Below are positions 1 to 7,628 of a stretch of 16,541 bases of DNA, piece by piece; position 1 is the stretch's first letter, and each line of letters opens with the position of its first letter. The notes beneath the pieces are model-generated. The model worked only from the letters and a program-made list of their open reading frames with translations. It ran no database searches and had not been told where the DNA came from. The stretch lies in NCBI GenBank assembly GCA_902490145.1, contig CABUCT010000013.1:1-16541 (forward strand), in the 5' to 3' direction. A program made the translations under genes and the position numbers. This DNA is from an uncultured Oscillospiraceae bacterium. GTDB taxonomy: Bacteria; Bacillota; Clostridia; Oscillospirales; Acutalibacteraceae.

Positions 1-164
1 CAGAGTGTTCATTTATGCCGGCAGAACTTTGTAACATGTTATATATGTATTCTATTCCGTGTATGCTTATTTGCTTTCCATATCTGTTTACGAAAACTTT
101 ATCAGTAAAGCAAGGATAGTTTTTTCTTATTTTTAACCAAGACATTAAATTAGTCCAAGTCTGC

Positions 165-410
165 GTGCAGGAAGTGTATATCAGGTGCTGCTTTCTGCCC
201 TTGTCGTGGATCAGTATTATTGAGGTGCATCATACGGAAATAATTGATGGCGTTAAGACACAGAAAATAGTAATTTACTATAACTGTATCGGAGCCATTG
301 AAATTCCCGAAGAAGTGCCAATTCCGGATGCAGAGATTAAAATGCAAACAAGAAAAGGCGTGGAAGTAACCTATATGTCCAGTTCGCCACCCGTAGCATC
401 AACAGTTTAA
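165..410 (+). pseudogene. Remnant of large serine recombinase C-terminus (DUF4368-like)
   Basis: The open frame, best recognised from about 207 to 410, reads IIEVHHTEIIDGVKTQKI followed by YYNCIGAIEIPEE. This resembles the C-terminal DUF4368-type region of TndX/Tn4451-like large serine recombinases, where an EVHH...DGVKTQ...I.YN.IG pattern precedes the C-terminus (family knowledge, matched by eye). Nothing upstream in the same frame looks like the resolvase catalytic core or zinc-ribbon region, and a stop at 117-119 closes the frame. The piece is therefore a decayed end of a mobile-element recombinase, not a working gene. It lies about 80 bp from the 3' end of a tRNA gene, a common setting for genomic-island scars. 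The apparent GTG start at 165 has no convincing ribosome binding site. Confidence 0.6.
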
Positions 411-441
411 CAATTAATAGTATGGAAATGTGAATATAAAA

Positions 442-490
442 ACAGAGTGCTCTTACAGAAAACCTCTCGGTTACTATAAGAACACTCTGT
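442..490 (-). terminator. Rho-independent terminator of tRNA-Pro
   Basis: Two 14-base arms, 442-455 and 477-490, pair with a single mismatch around a 21-base loop. Read on the minus strand, the hairpin starts directly after the encoded CCA end of the tRNA and is followed by TTTTATATT, as expected for an intrinsic terminator. Confidence 0.75.
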
Positions 491-491
491 A

Positions 492-567
492 TGGTCGGAG
501 TGACAGGGTTCGAACCTGCGGCCTCAACATCCCAAATGTCGCGCGCTACCAACTGCGCCACACCCCG
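492..567 (-). tRNA. tRNA-Pro (anticodon TGG)
   Basis: The reverse complement folds as a full cloverleaf. The acceptor arms CGGGGTG and CACTCCG pair (one G-U), and the D stem is GCGC/GCGC around AGTTGGTAGC. The anticodon stem CGACA/TGTTG holds the loop TTTGGGA with anticodon TGG. The T arm has the TTCGAAC loop, the discriminator base is A, and the CCA end is encoded. The gene is 76 nt including CCA. Anticodon TGG decodes proline CCN codons. A consensus minus-strand promoter lies upstream (691-719) and a hairpin terminator follows, so this is a single-gene transcript. Confidence 0.95.
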
Positions 568-690
568 ATATTTATTGAATCATACTGTTAAGCAAACAGA
601 GTTAAGCGATTAAATAATTTCGCCGGGTGATACCTGAAAAGCCAGATATTTATCCGCCGATCACTTATAAAATTTACAATTGCTTAATAG

Positions 691-719
691 ATTATACTCA
701 CTTAAACTACAATTGTCAA
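691..719 (-). promoter_or_regulatory. Sigma-A-type promoter for tRNA-Pro
   Basis: On the minus strand, TTGACA (plus positions 714-719) is separated by exactly 17 bases from TATAAT (691-696), matching both consensus hexamers. Transcription would start near 684 and run through a leader of about 117 nt into the tRNA. No other minus-strand gene lies between. A closer TATGAT (579-584) has no good -35. Confidence 0.75.
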
Positions 720-926
720 TCCTTTTTTTGTAACGTTTTGATTAAATATGAATATTGCCGAACGTCGCTTCTTTATTTTTGCAAAAAATAATATATGAGA
801 TTTATTATCCAGAGCGGGGAGAATTTAACATCATATGATTTTAGACAGCAATTTTAAGCCTAAACTTTATTAAACTTTTGATATTCCAAAAAGTTTACCT
901 GCAAATTTATTATTTACTCAGACAAA

Positions 927-1074
927 AATTTATCTGTTTAAAACATTGTACATCGTAAATAGATGATATTCGAATGCATTTTTGTCTTTGAGACGGCGAC
1001 TTCACTTGTCGCAAATAGGCTGCGAAAGGGCGAAAATGCTCCAAAGAAAAAGGTCTAAACCACGCCGCCGAGCC
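927..1074 (+). repeat. Extragenic dispersed repeat, copy A (inverted partner at 3567-3711)
   Basis: This stretch aligns along its length with the reverse complement of 3567-3711. Shared blocks, in order, are AATTTATCTG, TAAA.AGAT.ATATTCGAATG-like, CTTGTCGCAAA, AGGC.GCGAAA and AAGGTCTAAACC. Small gaps and substitutions show that the copies have diverged. No reading frame crosses it. It sits in the otherwise gene-free stretch 720-1364, where I see no other gene or RNA. Its function is unknown; it could be a structured RNA or a non-autonomous mobile repeat. Confidence 0.7.
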
Positions 1075-1364
1075 AAAAATCATCGATAAGAACTCTCATG
1101 TTTCAGACTGTTTTTCCCTATAGGGGTTAAACATACTCAGTAATTTTAATGTGCTAAATCCGGGAGATTCTCGGCCTCAAAAGGAATCAGAATTTGAACA
1201 AGCCGAAACATTGGTTCAGCCTCTTTTTTATATCCGCAAAAGTTGGATACAAAAACATCTCGGCTTGATATTTAGGAATTTTAAGAGACAAATCCGAATT
1301 TTTTGAGAGGTTTTGCATACTGTTTTATGGTCACATTTTTTCATTAAAAGAAAAAACACCTGTT

Positions 1365-1388
1365 CAAAAGTTGACAAATCAACTTTTG
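1365..1388. promoter_or_regulatory. Palindromic operator O1 over the marR promoter
   Basis: There are perfect 10-base arms, CAAAAGTTGA (1365-1374) and TCAACTTTTG (1379-1388), around CAAA. It covers the -35 hexamer, the usual place for autorepression by MarR-family proteins. The TTGA-N4-TCAA core resembles sites of fatty-acid regulators such as FabT (family knowledge); the link is inferred. Confidence 0.7.
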
Positions 1389-1399
1389 TATGGTAAACT
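1371..1399 (+). promoter_or_regulatory. Promoter of the MarR-family gene
   Basis: TTGACA (1371-1376), a 17-base spacer and TAAACT (1394-1399) form a sigma-A-type promoter. The start point is expected near 1406, about 34 nt before the GTG start codon. The -35 lies inside operator O1. Confidence 0.75.
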
Positions 1400-1405
1400 C
1401 CTTAA

Positions 1406-1423
1406 AAATTGACAAATCAGTTT
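1406..1423. promoter_or_regulatory. Second operator-like site O2 near the transcription start
   Basis: The arms AAATTGA and TCAGTTT (one mismatch) flank the same CAAA centre as O1, and both sites share TTGACAAATCA. Centre-to-centre spacing from O1 is 38 bp. It covers the predicted start point, so two bound dimers would bracket the promoter (inference). Confidence 0.55.
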
Positions 1424-1439
1424 CTAAGGAGGAGGTACG

Positions 1440-1898
1440 GTGTTAGATCGATTTGAAACGTTTTCAACGACCATAGCAATGATCAATCGCTGTGTGCAAA
1501 AAATTAAAACACGGGAGATGACTTCCATCGGAATGAAGGGAGCTCACGTCATGTGTCTATACACACTCGGAAAAGAATCCGGCGGATTAACAGCATCGCA
1601 GCTCTGCATTAAATGCGGAGAGGATAAAGCCGCAATTTCCCGCACGATAAAGGAACTTATAAAATTGAAATATATAAAACATATTTCTTCCACCGGCAAA
1701 AGGGCTTATCGTACAAAACTAATTTTAACCGAAAAAGGTAAAGAAGCCCTCATTTTTGTTGAAGATCGCGTTAACAAAGCCCTTGAAGTTATCGGAGGGA
1801 ATCTCAAGGATGACGAGCGAAAGGCTTTTTACTCATCTCTTAAGCTGATCGCCGCCAATTTGAAACAATACGTCGGGAAATCGGGGGCCAACGCATAA
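1440..1898 (+). CDS. MarR-family winged-helix transcriptional regulator
   Basis: This 152-residue protein has the MarR length and layout. An N-terminal dimer helix (about 3-25) leads into a winged helix-turn-helix: LTASQLCIKCGEDKAAISRTIK (about 50-71) gives the helix-turn-helix and its recognition helix, and HISSTGKRAYRTKLILTEKGKE (about 81-102) the beta-wing. A C-terminal dimer helix follows. Translation starts at GTG 1440, chosen because AAGGAGGAGG (1426-1435) sits just upstream. Two palindromes (O1, O2) over its own promoter imply autorepression. The next gene is a fatty-acid-binding DegV protein, and the operator resembles FabT-type sites, so a regulator of fatty-acid or lipid genes is plausible but inferred. 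A classic drug- or phenolic-responsive MarR is the alternative. Confidence 0.9.
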   Translation: MLDRFETFSTTIAMINRCVQKIKTREMTSIGMKGAHVMCLYTLGKESGGLTASQLCIKCGEDKAAISRTIKELIKLKYIKHISSTGKRAYRTKLILTEKGKEALIFVEDRVNKALEVIGGNLKDDERKAFYSSLKLIAANLKQYVGKSGANA

Positions 1899-2293
1899 AA
1901 TAAAATTATTAAGATTTATTTGCTTAAACCTTTTAACGGCATAATATTTTTATTTGTCCGGACGATATAATAGTTTTTTGAAGAACAGCGGATTTGGTGG
2001 AACGATGTCCCAAACCAGAGCTGTTATCACATGATGAGTGGAGGGAAACAAATCCGACGATTTTGTGATTCTTCCAAAAATCTCGACCGAACTTGAGAAA
2101 ATTTTTTCGGTTTTACGGAGGAAAACGTCATAAAGCTAACGATTACATCCGTATGCCGTCAGAGAGAACGGACAAATTTTACAGTTTCGCAACCCCTGTT
2201 TCTGATCGTGCTGTCTATGCAACACCGATTTTAATCAAAATCGAACTACTAAATTATATGCTTATTAAATAAAATTAACGGGAGATATTTTTC
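1899..2293. other. 395-bp intergenic region with weak hairpins, no gene seen
   Basis: No supported gene lies between marR and the first degV. The arms CGGATTTG (1989-1996) and CAAATCCG (2050-2057) could close a stem of about 68 nt. A palindrome CGATTTT-AATC-AAAATCG (2226-2243) lies about 50 bp before degV and could be an operator. TATAAT at 1966-1971 lacks a matching -35. ACAAATCCGACG near 2049 echoes the terminal repeat of the element at 8407-8721, suggesting decayed repeat DNA. Confidence 0.4.
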
Positions 2294-3175
2294 ATGAACC
2301 AACCATATATAATTTTTTCGGATATATCGGCGGATATTCCGCCATCTTTTATGAAAGAAAACGATATTCGCTTTGTTCCGATGCACTACTGCGTCGGCGA
2401 GCAAGACCGTGTTTGCTCACAAGCTGAAGATGAAGACTTTTTAAAACAGTTTTATGAAAAGCAAAGGAACGGTGAATTAACACGCACATCGCAAATATCG
2501 CCGCAAACGTATATTGACGTGTTTCGCCCGATTTTACAAAAAGGTCAGTCAATTTTGTATTTGTCTCTTTCAAGTGGTATTTCGGGTACGTACAACTCAT
2601 CGTGTATGGTATCTGAGGAGCTTAAAGAAGAAGGTTGCCCCGGAGAACTTGTCTGTGTTGACTCGCTTGCCGCCACAGTCGGAATGGGAATTTTGCTTGA
2701 AGCAGCCGTGAAAAACAGAGAAAACGGCATGTCACTCAAAGAAAATGCCAAATGGTTAGAAGAAAATCGCTTAAGGGTATGTCACTGGTTTATGGTTGAA
2801 GACCTGATGTATTTAAAAAGAGGCGGACGCGTTTCGGCGGCTACTGCACTTGTCGGTACTGCTTTGAACATAAAACCTATTTTGAAAATTGAAAATGACG
2901 GAACCCTTAGAAATTTCACAAAGGCACGCGGATCAAAATCTGCACTGAACAAGCTTCTTGAGCTTTATAAAACCTCGACCGAAGGCGGTACGGGTGAACG
3001 AATTTATGTTGTACATGCCGATAATGAGGAAAATGCAAATTATCTTGAACAGGAACTTAAAAAAATCAATCCGTCGTGCAACATAAGCAAGGTATTCTTA
3101 AACCCGATTATCGGTTCGCATACAGGCCCCGGATTATCTGCTATCGTGCATTTCGGCAAAAGAGAAAACGTTTGA
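2294..3175 (+). CDS. DegV family fatty-acid-binding protein (first copy)
   Basis: This is a 293-residue DegV protein. Members such as staphylococcal FakB bind a fatty acid and present it to the kinase FakA, which makes acyl-phosphate for phospholipid synthesis (family knowledge). Visible signatures are the lipid-pocket segment TSQIS (65-69), LSSGISGTYNSS (about 92-103), VEDLMYLKRGGRVS (168-181) and a C-terminal GSHTGPG near 273-279 that contacts the carboxylate in the family. The start has GGGAGA about 10 bases upstream. It follows the MarR gene in the same orientation after a 395-bp gap, so it may have its own promoter. No fakA-like kinase is in the window; it is probably encoded elsewhere. 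It is a clear paralogue of the gene at 4065 but diverged, suggesting a different acyl-chain preference. Confidence 0.92.
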   Translation: MNQPYIIFSDISADIPPSFMKENDIRFVPMHYCVGEQDRVCSQAEDEDFLKQFYEKQRNGELTRTSQISPQTYIDVFRPILQKGQSILYLSLSSGISGTYNSSCMVSEELKEEGCPGELVCVDSLAATVGMGILLEAAVKNRENGMSLKENAKWLEENRLRVCHWFMVEDLMYLKRGGRVSAATALVGTALNIKPILKIENDGTLRNFTKARGSKSALNKLLELYKTSTEGGTGERIYVVHADNEENANYLEQELKKINPSCNISKVFLNPIIGSHTGPGLSAIVHFGKRENV

Positions 3176-3369
3176 ACCTGCTAATAAGAACGCAAAAACG
3201 GATCAAAGATTTTCTTTTTGTCACAGCACACACCCAAACCCGGTTTGAGCGGAATGATTTGAATTATATCTTCGTTAAAATACTCGTTAATTCATTAGGA
3301 CTATCTGCGTTTTTCCTTATCGGCAAGCAAATTGTTTTATTATAAAATTCCATGATCTGAAATTTACGT

Positions 3370-3500
3370 AATTTTGAGTGATTTGTGATGCAGGTGACGA
3401 AGAGAGCTTTACGTATTTTGAATGATTTTCAGTGCGAAAGAGTTTGTAAGTCCGGTGTCTTGCGGGCAATGGTAAGCCGAAAAATTACCGTTAGTTTGCA
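3370..3500 (+). repeat. Dispersed extragenic repeat related to the core of 8596-8685
   Basis: TATTTTGAATGATTTT...GTGCG...TTGCGGGCAATGGTAAGCCGAAAAATTACCG aligns in order with AATTTTGAGCAATTTTGTGTGCG...TGCGAGTGATGACAAGCCGAAAATCGCCG inside the element at 8407-8721. A shorter unit, GTAATTTTGAGTGATTTGTG, precedes it at about 3370. The terminal inverted repeats of the 8407 element are not seen here. Confidence 0.5.
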
Positions 3501-3566
3501 ATTTTAGGAGAATTCAGAGATGTGCGTTTGGATTTAAGGGAAAAGGATTAAATGCGTATATCAATA

Positions 3567-3711
3567 CGCTCTTCGGTGCGGTTTAGACCTTCTTCTTCGA
3601 AGCGTTTTCGATATTTCGCCGCCTGTTTGCGACAAGCAAAGCCGTCGACTCAAATAAAAAACATTCGGATATAATCTGTTTACGGTGAATGCAGTTTTAA
3701 GCAGATAAATT
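3567..3711 (-). repeat. Extragenic dispersed repeat, copy B (inverted relative to 927-1074)
   Basis: Read on the minus strand this follows copy A block by block (AATTTATCTG, CTTGTCGCAAA, AGGCGGCGAAA, AAGGTCTAAACC). The two copies face each other across marR and the first degV. No coding potential is seen. Confidence 0.7.
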
Positions 3712-4005
3712 CTTTTCCGGGCAAGGAACAAATTTTCATGAGAATTTCTTATATTCCGAAAATTTTAACGGAGCTAAAAGAAAGACTTGAGCTTAAAACC
3801 ACATTGTGTTTCCTAACTCACCTTAAATTTAGAAGTTTTAATTTATTTAAAAGGTTTTCCTGCCTTCAACATTAAAAGAGCCTGAATTACCCTGTATATT
3901 GCTTTTAAACGCCGATTTTTCGGGAAACTCTACTGTGAATAGAGCGATTATTTCCCACTCTACTATCAGGAGTTAAACAGTATAATTGCGAATTGAATTA
4001 TTTGG

Positions 4006-4034
4006 TTGTAATTATTCCTATGTTCATCTATAAT
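4006..4034 (+). promoter_or_regulatory. Promoter of the degV-GT8-acyltransferase operon
   Basis: TTGTAA (4006-4011) lies 17 bases before a perfect TATAAT (4029-4034). The start point near 4041 gives a short leader before the ATG at 4065, which is preceded by AAAGGGGTG. No other promoter is evident before 8409, so the five genes are probably co-transcribed. Confidence 0.6.
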
Positions 4035-4064
4035 ATCTATACATTTACAAAAAGGGGTGTTATT

Positions 4065-4937
4065 ATGTCTTTTGAAATTATGACGGATGATACTGCAAAT
4101 TTAAGCCAAAAAATTAAAGATAAATATAATATTACGGCTATTCCTTTCCCTTACTATGTTAATGATAAGGAGTGTCACTGCTCTGATGTTGAAGCTTTTG
4201 ACGATCAGGAATATTATGGATTAATGGGCAAAGGCGTTCATATCACCACGTCTCAGATTAATCCTCAAAGATATATTGAATATATGGAGCCGATACTTTC
4301 AAATGGAAACGATATTCTTTTCGTCGGACTTTCTTCGGGAATCAGCGGTTCTTTTGCCTCGGCACGAATTGCTAAAGACGAACTGACTGACAAATATCCC
4401 GAAAGAAATATTTGCCTTGTCGACAGCTTGGGGGCTGGCCTCGGAGAAGGTATGGTTGTGCTTAAAGCCGCACAGCTGAAAGAAAAAGGCCTTAGCCTCT
4501 CAGAGACTGAAGAACAGCTTTTAAAATATATACCCCGCATTTATCAGGTGTTTATTGCAGATGATCTTATGCACCTTAGACGTACCGGACGGCTGTCGAA
4601 CGTGAGTGCAGTCGTAGGCTCGGTTTTGGGAATACGCCCTTTGCTAAAGGGAAGCAGCGAAGGAAAAATTGTTGCATTTAACAAAATCAGAGGCAAGAAA
4701 TCCGTTATAAAAGCGATGGCGGAAAAATATTTTTCTCTTGTTAAAAACACCGATCTTATTGCAATAACCTACACGGGCGTTAAAGAAAATGCGGAATATC
4801 TTATTAATTTAATCAATGAAAAAATGCCTCCGAAGAGCATATGGCTTGAAAAACATGAGCCGGCCACCGGTTCGCATCTCGGACCCGGAAGTTTGGCACT
4901 CTTCTTTGAAGGCGACGATCTTGTCAGAGAAAAATAA
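4065..4937 (+). CDS. DegV family fatty-acid-binding protein (second copy, first gene of lipid operon)
   Basis: This is a 290-residue DegV/FakB-like protein predicted to bind a fatty acid in the cytoplasm and hand it to a fatty-acid kinase or a downstream acyl user. Signatures are TTSQIN (61-66), LSSGISGSFAS (about 89-99), the DDLMHLRRTGRLS segment in the middle and GSHLGPGS near the C-terminus. The start at 4065 is preferred over an ATG at 3993 because AAAGGGGTG lies just upstream, the 3993 start would place the promoter inside the gene, and the extra 24 residues do not belong to the family. A 20-nt gap precedes the first glycosyltransferase. Sitting at the head of an operon with two acyltransferases, it plausibly supplies their acyl chain (inference). 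Confidence 0.92.
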   Translation: MSFEIMTDDTANLSQKIKDKYNITAIPFPYYVNDKECHCSDVEAFDDQEYYGLMGKGVHITTSQINPQRYIEYMEPILSNGNDILFVGLSSGISGSFASARIAKDELTDKYPERNICLVDSLGAGLGEGMVVLKAAQLKEKGLSLSETEEQLLKYIPRIYQVFIADDLMHLRRTGRLSNVSAVVGSVLGIRPLLKGSSEGKIVAFNKIRGKKSVIKAMAEKYFSLVKNTDLIAITYTGVKENAEYLINLINEKMPPKSIWLEKHEPATGSHLGPGSLALFFEGDDLVREK

Positions 4938-4957
4938 TAAACTTTTCGAGGTGTGTA

Positions 4958-5803
4958 ATGAACATACTGTATTGCGGAGACAGCAATATAGCAAACGGCG
5001 TTGTTTTATCCGTGCTGTCATTGATGTCGAAAACAAAAGAACAGCTTAATATTTATATTTTGACCGCCGATGTTAAAACTGATTTAAAAGAATATACAGC
5101 ATTATCTGATGACTTTGCAGAAACTCTGAGGAAACATGTAACGGATTGTAATCCCGAAAATTCGGTAACTCTTATAAACGTTACTGATTTGTTCTTTTCC
5201 GATCTGCCAGCGGCCAATCTCAACACACGGTTCACTCCTTGCTGCATGCTTAGGCTTTATGCCGATCTTGTGCCTGAAATTCCGGACAAAATTTTATACT
5301 TAGATAACGACGTACTTTGCCGCATGGATATTTCAGAATTTTATAATCAGGATATCAGCACCTTTGAGCTTGCAGGAGTTTTGGACTATTACGGAAAGTG
5401 GTTTTTTCACAACAATATATTTAAGTTTGATTATCTGAATTCCGGAGTGCTTTTGCTCAATATGAAAAAGATCCGGGAAACAGGTCTTTTTGAAAAGTGC
5501 CGTACCCGCTGCCGGGAAAAAGAAATGTTTATGCCCGACCAGTCTGCAATTAATAAGCTGTCAGCACACAAAAAAATATGCGAAAGACGATATAATGAAC
5601 AGCGAAAGCTTAAAGATAATACTGTACTTCAGCATTTCACAACAAGCTTCCGCCTTATCCCGTGGCTTCATACTGTAAGTGTAAAACCATGGGAATTTGA
5701 GAGAATGCACAGCGTACTAAAGCTGCATGAATATGATGGACTGTTCCTGGAATATGAACAGTTTAATCATGAAATAAAAAAAGTAAAGGAGCTCTCAATA
5801 TGA
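4958..5803 (+). CDS. Glycosyltransferase family 8 protein (first)
   Basis: This 281-residue protein is predicted to be a metal-dependent retaining glycosyltransferase using a nucleotide sugar. The GT8 layout is visible: an N-terminal NILYCGDSN nucleotide-binding strand, the metal-binding DxD motif YLDNDVL (D116-N-D118), the acceptor/donor loop YLNSGVLLLN (about 159-168) and MPDQSAIN (about 192-199). The C-terminal H...KPW signature is altered to QHFTTSF...VSVKPWEF. It has no signal peptide or membrane span, so it probably works at the inner face of the membrane. The ATG overlap (ATGA) with the next gene shows translational coupling. GT8 enzymes transfer glucose, galactose or related sugars to lipopolysaccharide, proteins or lipids; the neighbouring acyltransferases favour a lipid-linked acceptor here, but the sugar and acceptor are unknown. 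Confidence 0.88.
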   Translation: MNILYCGDSNIANGVVLSVLSLMSKTKEQLNIYILTADVKTDLKEYTALSDDFAETLRKHVTDCNPENSVTLINVTDLFFSDLPAANLNTRFTPCCMLRLYADLVPEIPDKILYLDNDVLCRMDISEFYNQDISTFELAGVLDYYGKWFFHNNIFKFDYLNSGVLLLNMKKIRETGLFEKCRTRCREKEMFMPDQSAINKLSAHKKICERRYNEQRKLKDNTVLQHFTTSFRLIPWLHTVSVKPWEFERMHSVLKLHEYDGLFLEYEQFNHEIKKVKELSI

Positions 5804-6759
5804 GCAATTTGAATGAAATACCGGTATTTTTTACAATCGATGATTCTTACGCTCCGTTTTTAAGCGTTGCATTGAATTCAGCTATCAAAAACTCATCTCC
5901 CGACAGGCATTATAGAGCAATCATTTTATATAAGGATCTGAATGAGGAAAATCGAAACAGACTCGCAAAACTTTCCATCGAAAACTTCCATGTGGATTTT
6001 GTTCCCATGCAGAAGGGGCTTGAAAGCATAACCGACAGAATGTCAAACCGTCTGAGATGCGATTACTTCACACTCACAATATATTTCCGTTTGTTTATTC
6101 CGATGATGTTTCCTCAGTATGATAAAGGAATTTACATAGACAGCGACGTTGTGTTAAACGCCGACATTGCCGAAATGTTTGACATAGACATCGGGGAGAA
6201 TCTTATCGGAGCATGTCCTGACAAATCGATTGAGAATATTCCTCCGCTTGTGCACTATGTTGAAAATGCCGTGGGTGTGAAAATAACCGAGTATATCAAT
6301 TCAGGCGTATTACTTATGAATCTTAAAAAGCTGCGTGAGGTTGATCTTGAGGGAAATTTCCTTCAGCTTCTTAACACCTATCACTTTGACTGTATTGCTC
6401 CCGATCAGGATTATCTCAATGCTATGTGCAACGGAAAAATTCATTATTTAAGCGAAGCATGGGATGCAATGCCAAATGAAGAAAAACCACCTCTTGAAGC
6501 TCCGAAGCTCATTCATTATAATCTTTTTTCAAAGCCATGGTGCTATGACGGAATTCAGTATGGCGACTATTTTTGGAATTATGCAGAGGGCAACAGTTAT
6601 ATTGATGAAATCAATAAATATAAAGAAAACTATTCTGAAGAGCAGAAAAAATCAGATACCGATTGTTTACAGCTTTTGTTAGATAGAGGTCAATCGGTTC
6701 CGTCTCAGGACATCACATTTAAAAAGGTCTTTGAAAGCGGAGTGAAGATCAGGTTATGA
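5800..6759 (+). CDS. Glycosyltransferase family 8 protein (second)
   Basis: This 319-residue GT8 enzyme has canonical motifs: VFFTIDDSYAPFLSVALNS at the N-terminus, DxD in YIDSDVVLN (D114-S-D116), YINSGVLLMNL, APDQDYLN and a standard C-terminal LIHYNLFSKPW. A polar extension of about 70 residues follows KPW; GT8 proteins often carry a C-terminal membrane-association segment, although this one is not clearly amphipathic. It is closer to the GT8 consensus than its upstream partner, so the two are distant paralogues and probably add different sugars or act in succession. ATGA overlaps at both ends (with the genes before and after) show tight coupling. The product is predicted to be cytoplasmic or peripheral on the membrane. 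Confidence 0.9.
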   Translation: MSNLNEIPVFFTIDDSYAPFLSVALNSAIKNSSPDRHYRAIILYKDLNEENRNRLAKLSIENFHVDFVPMQKGLESITDRMSNRLRCDYFTLTIYFRLFIPMMFPQYDKGIYIDSDVVLNADIAEMFDIDIGENLIGACPDKSIENIPPLVHYVENAVGVKITEYINSGVLLMNLKKLREVDLEGNFLQLLNTYHFDCIAPDQDYLNAMCNGKIHYLSEAWDAMPNEEKPPLEAPKLIHYNLFSKPWCYDGIQYGDYFWNYAEGNSYIDEINKYKENYSEEQKKSDTDCLQLLLDRGQSVPSQDITFKKVFESGVKIRL

Positions 6760-7628
6760 TTATAGGGGAAAATAGGGAGGCGGTTATTGAAAATATTAAG
6801 GCCGCCGCCGAATCGGGTGATTTTCACAAAAAGGTGGAGATAAGTGATCCGGTTTTGACGGCTGAGGAAACCGACCAGATTATAGACAATTATTTATCCT
6901 CACGAAACACAGTCTCATATAAATTTAAATGTTTTATTGCAAGGCGAATCGTTGACTTCGCCGAAAAATTAATCAATAAAGACACCGATATCGTGGGGGA
7001 AGAAAATCTCCCCGAAACCTTGGACGGCGTTTTGATAACCAGCAACCATTTCAGTCCTATAGAAAACACTGTCATCAGGAAAATGGTAAAAAAGCACGGT
7101 AAGCACCGTCTCCATATCGTAAGCCAAACCACAAATTTTGCCATGAAAGGCTTTGTCGGTTTTTTGCTTAATTATGCCGACACAATTCCGATAATAGACG
7201 ATCCGCGTTATCTTGCACGAAAGTTTACCGGAATTTTGTCCGGAATCCTTTCAAAAAAACGTCCTGTTTTAATCTATCCCGAACAAGAAATGTGGTTTAA
7301 CTATAAAAAACCGCGTCCGCCTAAGCGTGGAGTCTATTATTACGCATCAAAGCTCAATGCTCCAATCATTTCATGTTTCGTTGAAATGACTGAGCTTGAC
7401 CAAAACGACACGAAAGAATTCCTAAAGGTAAAATATACACTGCATATCCTCGGAACGCTCCGTCCGGATCTCGAAAAGAGTGCAAAGGAAAACAGCTATA
7501 TACTGTGCGAAAAAGACTATGCACTCAAAAAGGCCGCTTATGAAAAAATCTATGGCAAACCGTTAACATATAACTTCGAAAAAGACGATATTGCCGGCTG
7601 GCTCGGAGGGGAGCATCATGAGCAGTAA
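6756..7628 (+). CDS. PlsC-like (LPLAT family) acyltransferase, first
   Basis: This 290-residue protein is related to 1-acylglycerol-phosphate acyltransferases. The catalytic block is LITSNHFSPIEN: H98 is followed after four residues by E103, so the usual H-x4-D reads H-x4-E. The later block YPEQEMWF (174-181) replaces the common PEG-type motif III. ADTIPIIDDPRYLARKF (about 141-157) corresponds to the acceptor-binding motif II. About 90 residues of helical sequence precede the catalytic domain, longer than minimal PlsC. No strong transmembrane helix is seen, so a peripheral membrane location is likely. It overlaps the previous gene by ATGA and the next by 11 nt. Acyl transfer to a glycolipid or lipid intermediate is inferred from context; the substrate is unknown. 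Confidence 0.85.
   Translation: MIIGENREAVIENIKAAAESGDFHKKVEISDPVLTAEETDQIIDNYLSSRNTVSYKFKCFIARRIVDFAEKLINKDTDIVGEENLPETLDGVLITSNHFSPIENTVIRKMVKKHGKHRLHIVSQTTNFAMKGFVGFLLNYADTIPIIDDPRYLARKFTGILSGILSKKRPVLIYPEQEMWFNYKKPRPPKRGVYYYASKLNAPIISCFVEMTELDQNDTKEFLKVKYTLHILGTLRPDLEKSAKENSYILCEKDYALKKAAYEKIYGKPLTYNFEKDDIAGWLGGEHHEQ

Larger units (their letters stand above)
3176..3992. other. 817-bp gene-free, repeat-rich intergenic region
   Basis: No supported gene. It holds a copy of a dispersed repeat (about 3370-3500), repeat copy B (3567-3711), a small hairpin GCGTAT-ATCA-ATACGC (3554-3569), and a short palindrome CAAACC/CGGTTTG (3235-3247) without a clear T tail. The last part up to 3992 is AT-rich and leads into the promoter of the next operon. 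Confidence 0.5.

Noticed and set aside
1..10. CAGAGTGTTC at the window start equals part of the tRNA-Pro terminator stem in inverted orientation.
   Set aside because: Ten bases only, cut by the window edge; too short to claim an attachment site or repeat.
1966..1971. TATAAT between marR and the first degV as a promoter.
   Set aside because: No recognisable -35 at 16-18 bases upstream and more than 300 bp to the next start.
3993..4064. Upstream ATG giving the second DegV protein 24 extra residues.
   Set aside because: It lacks a ribosome binding site, overlaps the promoter and adds residues foreign to the family; ATG 4065 has a good site.
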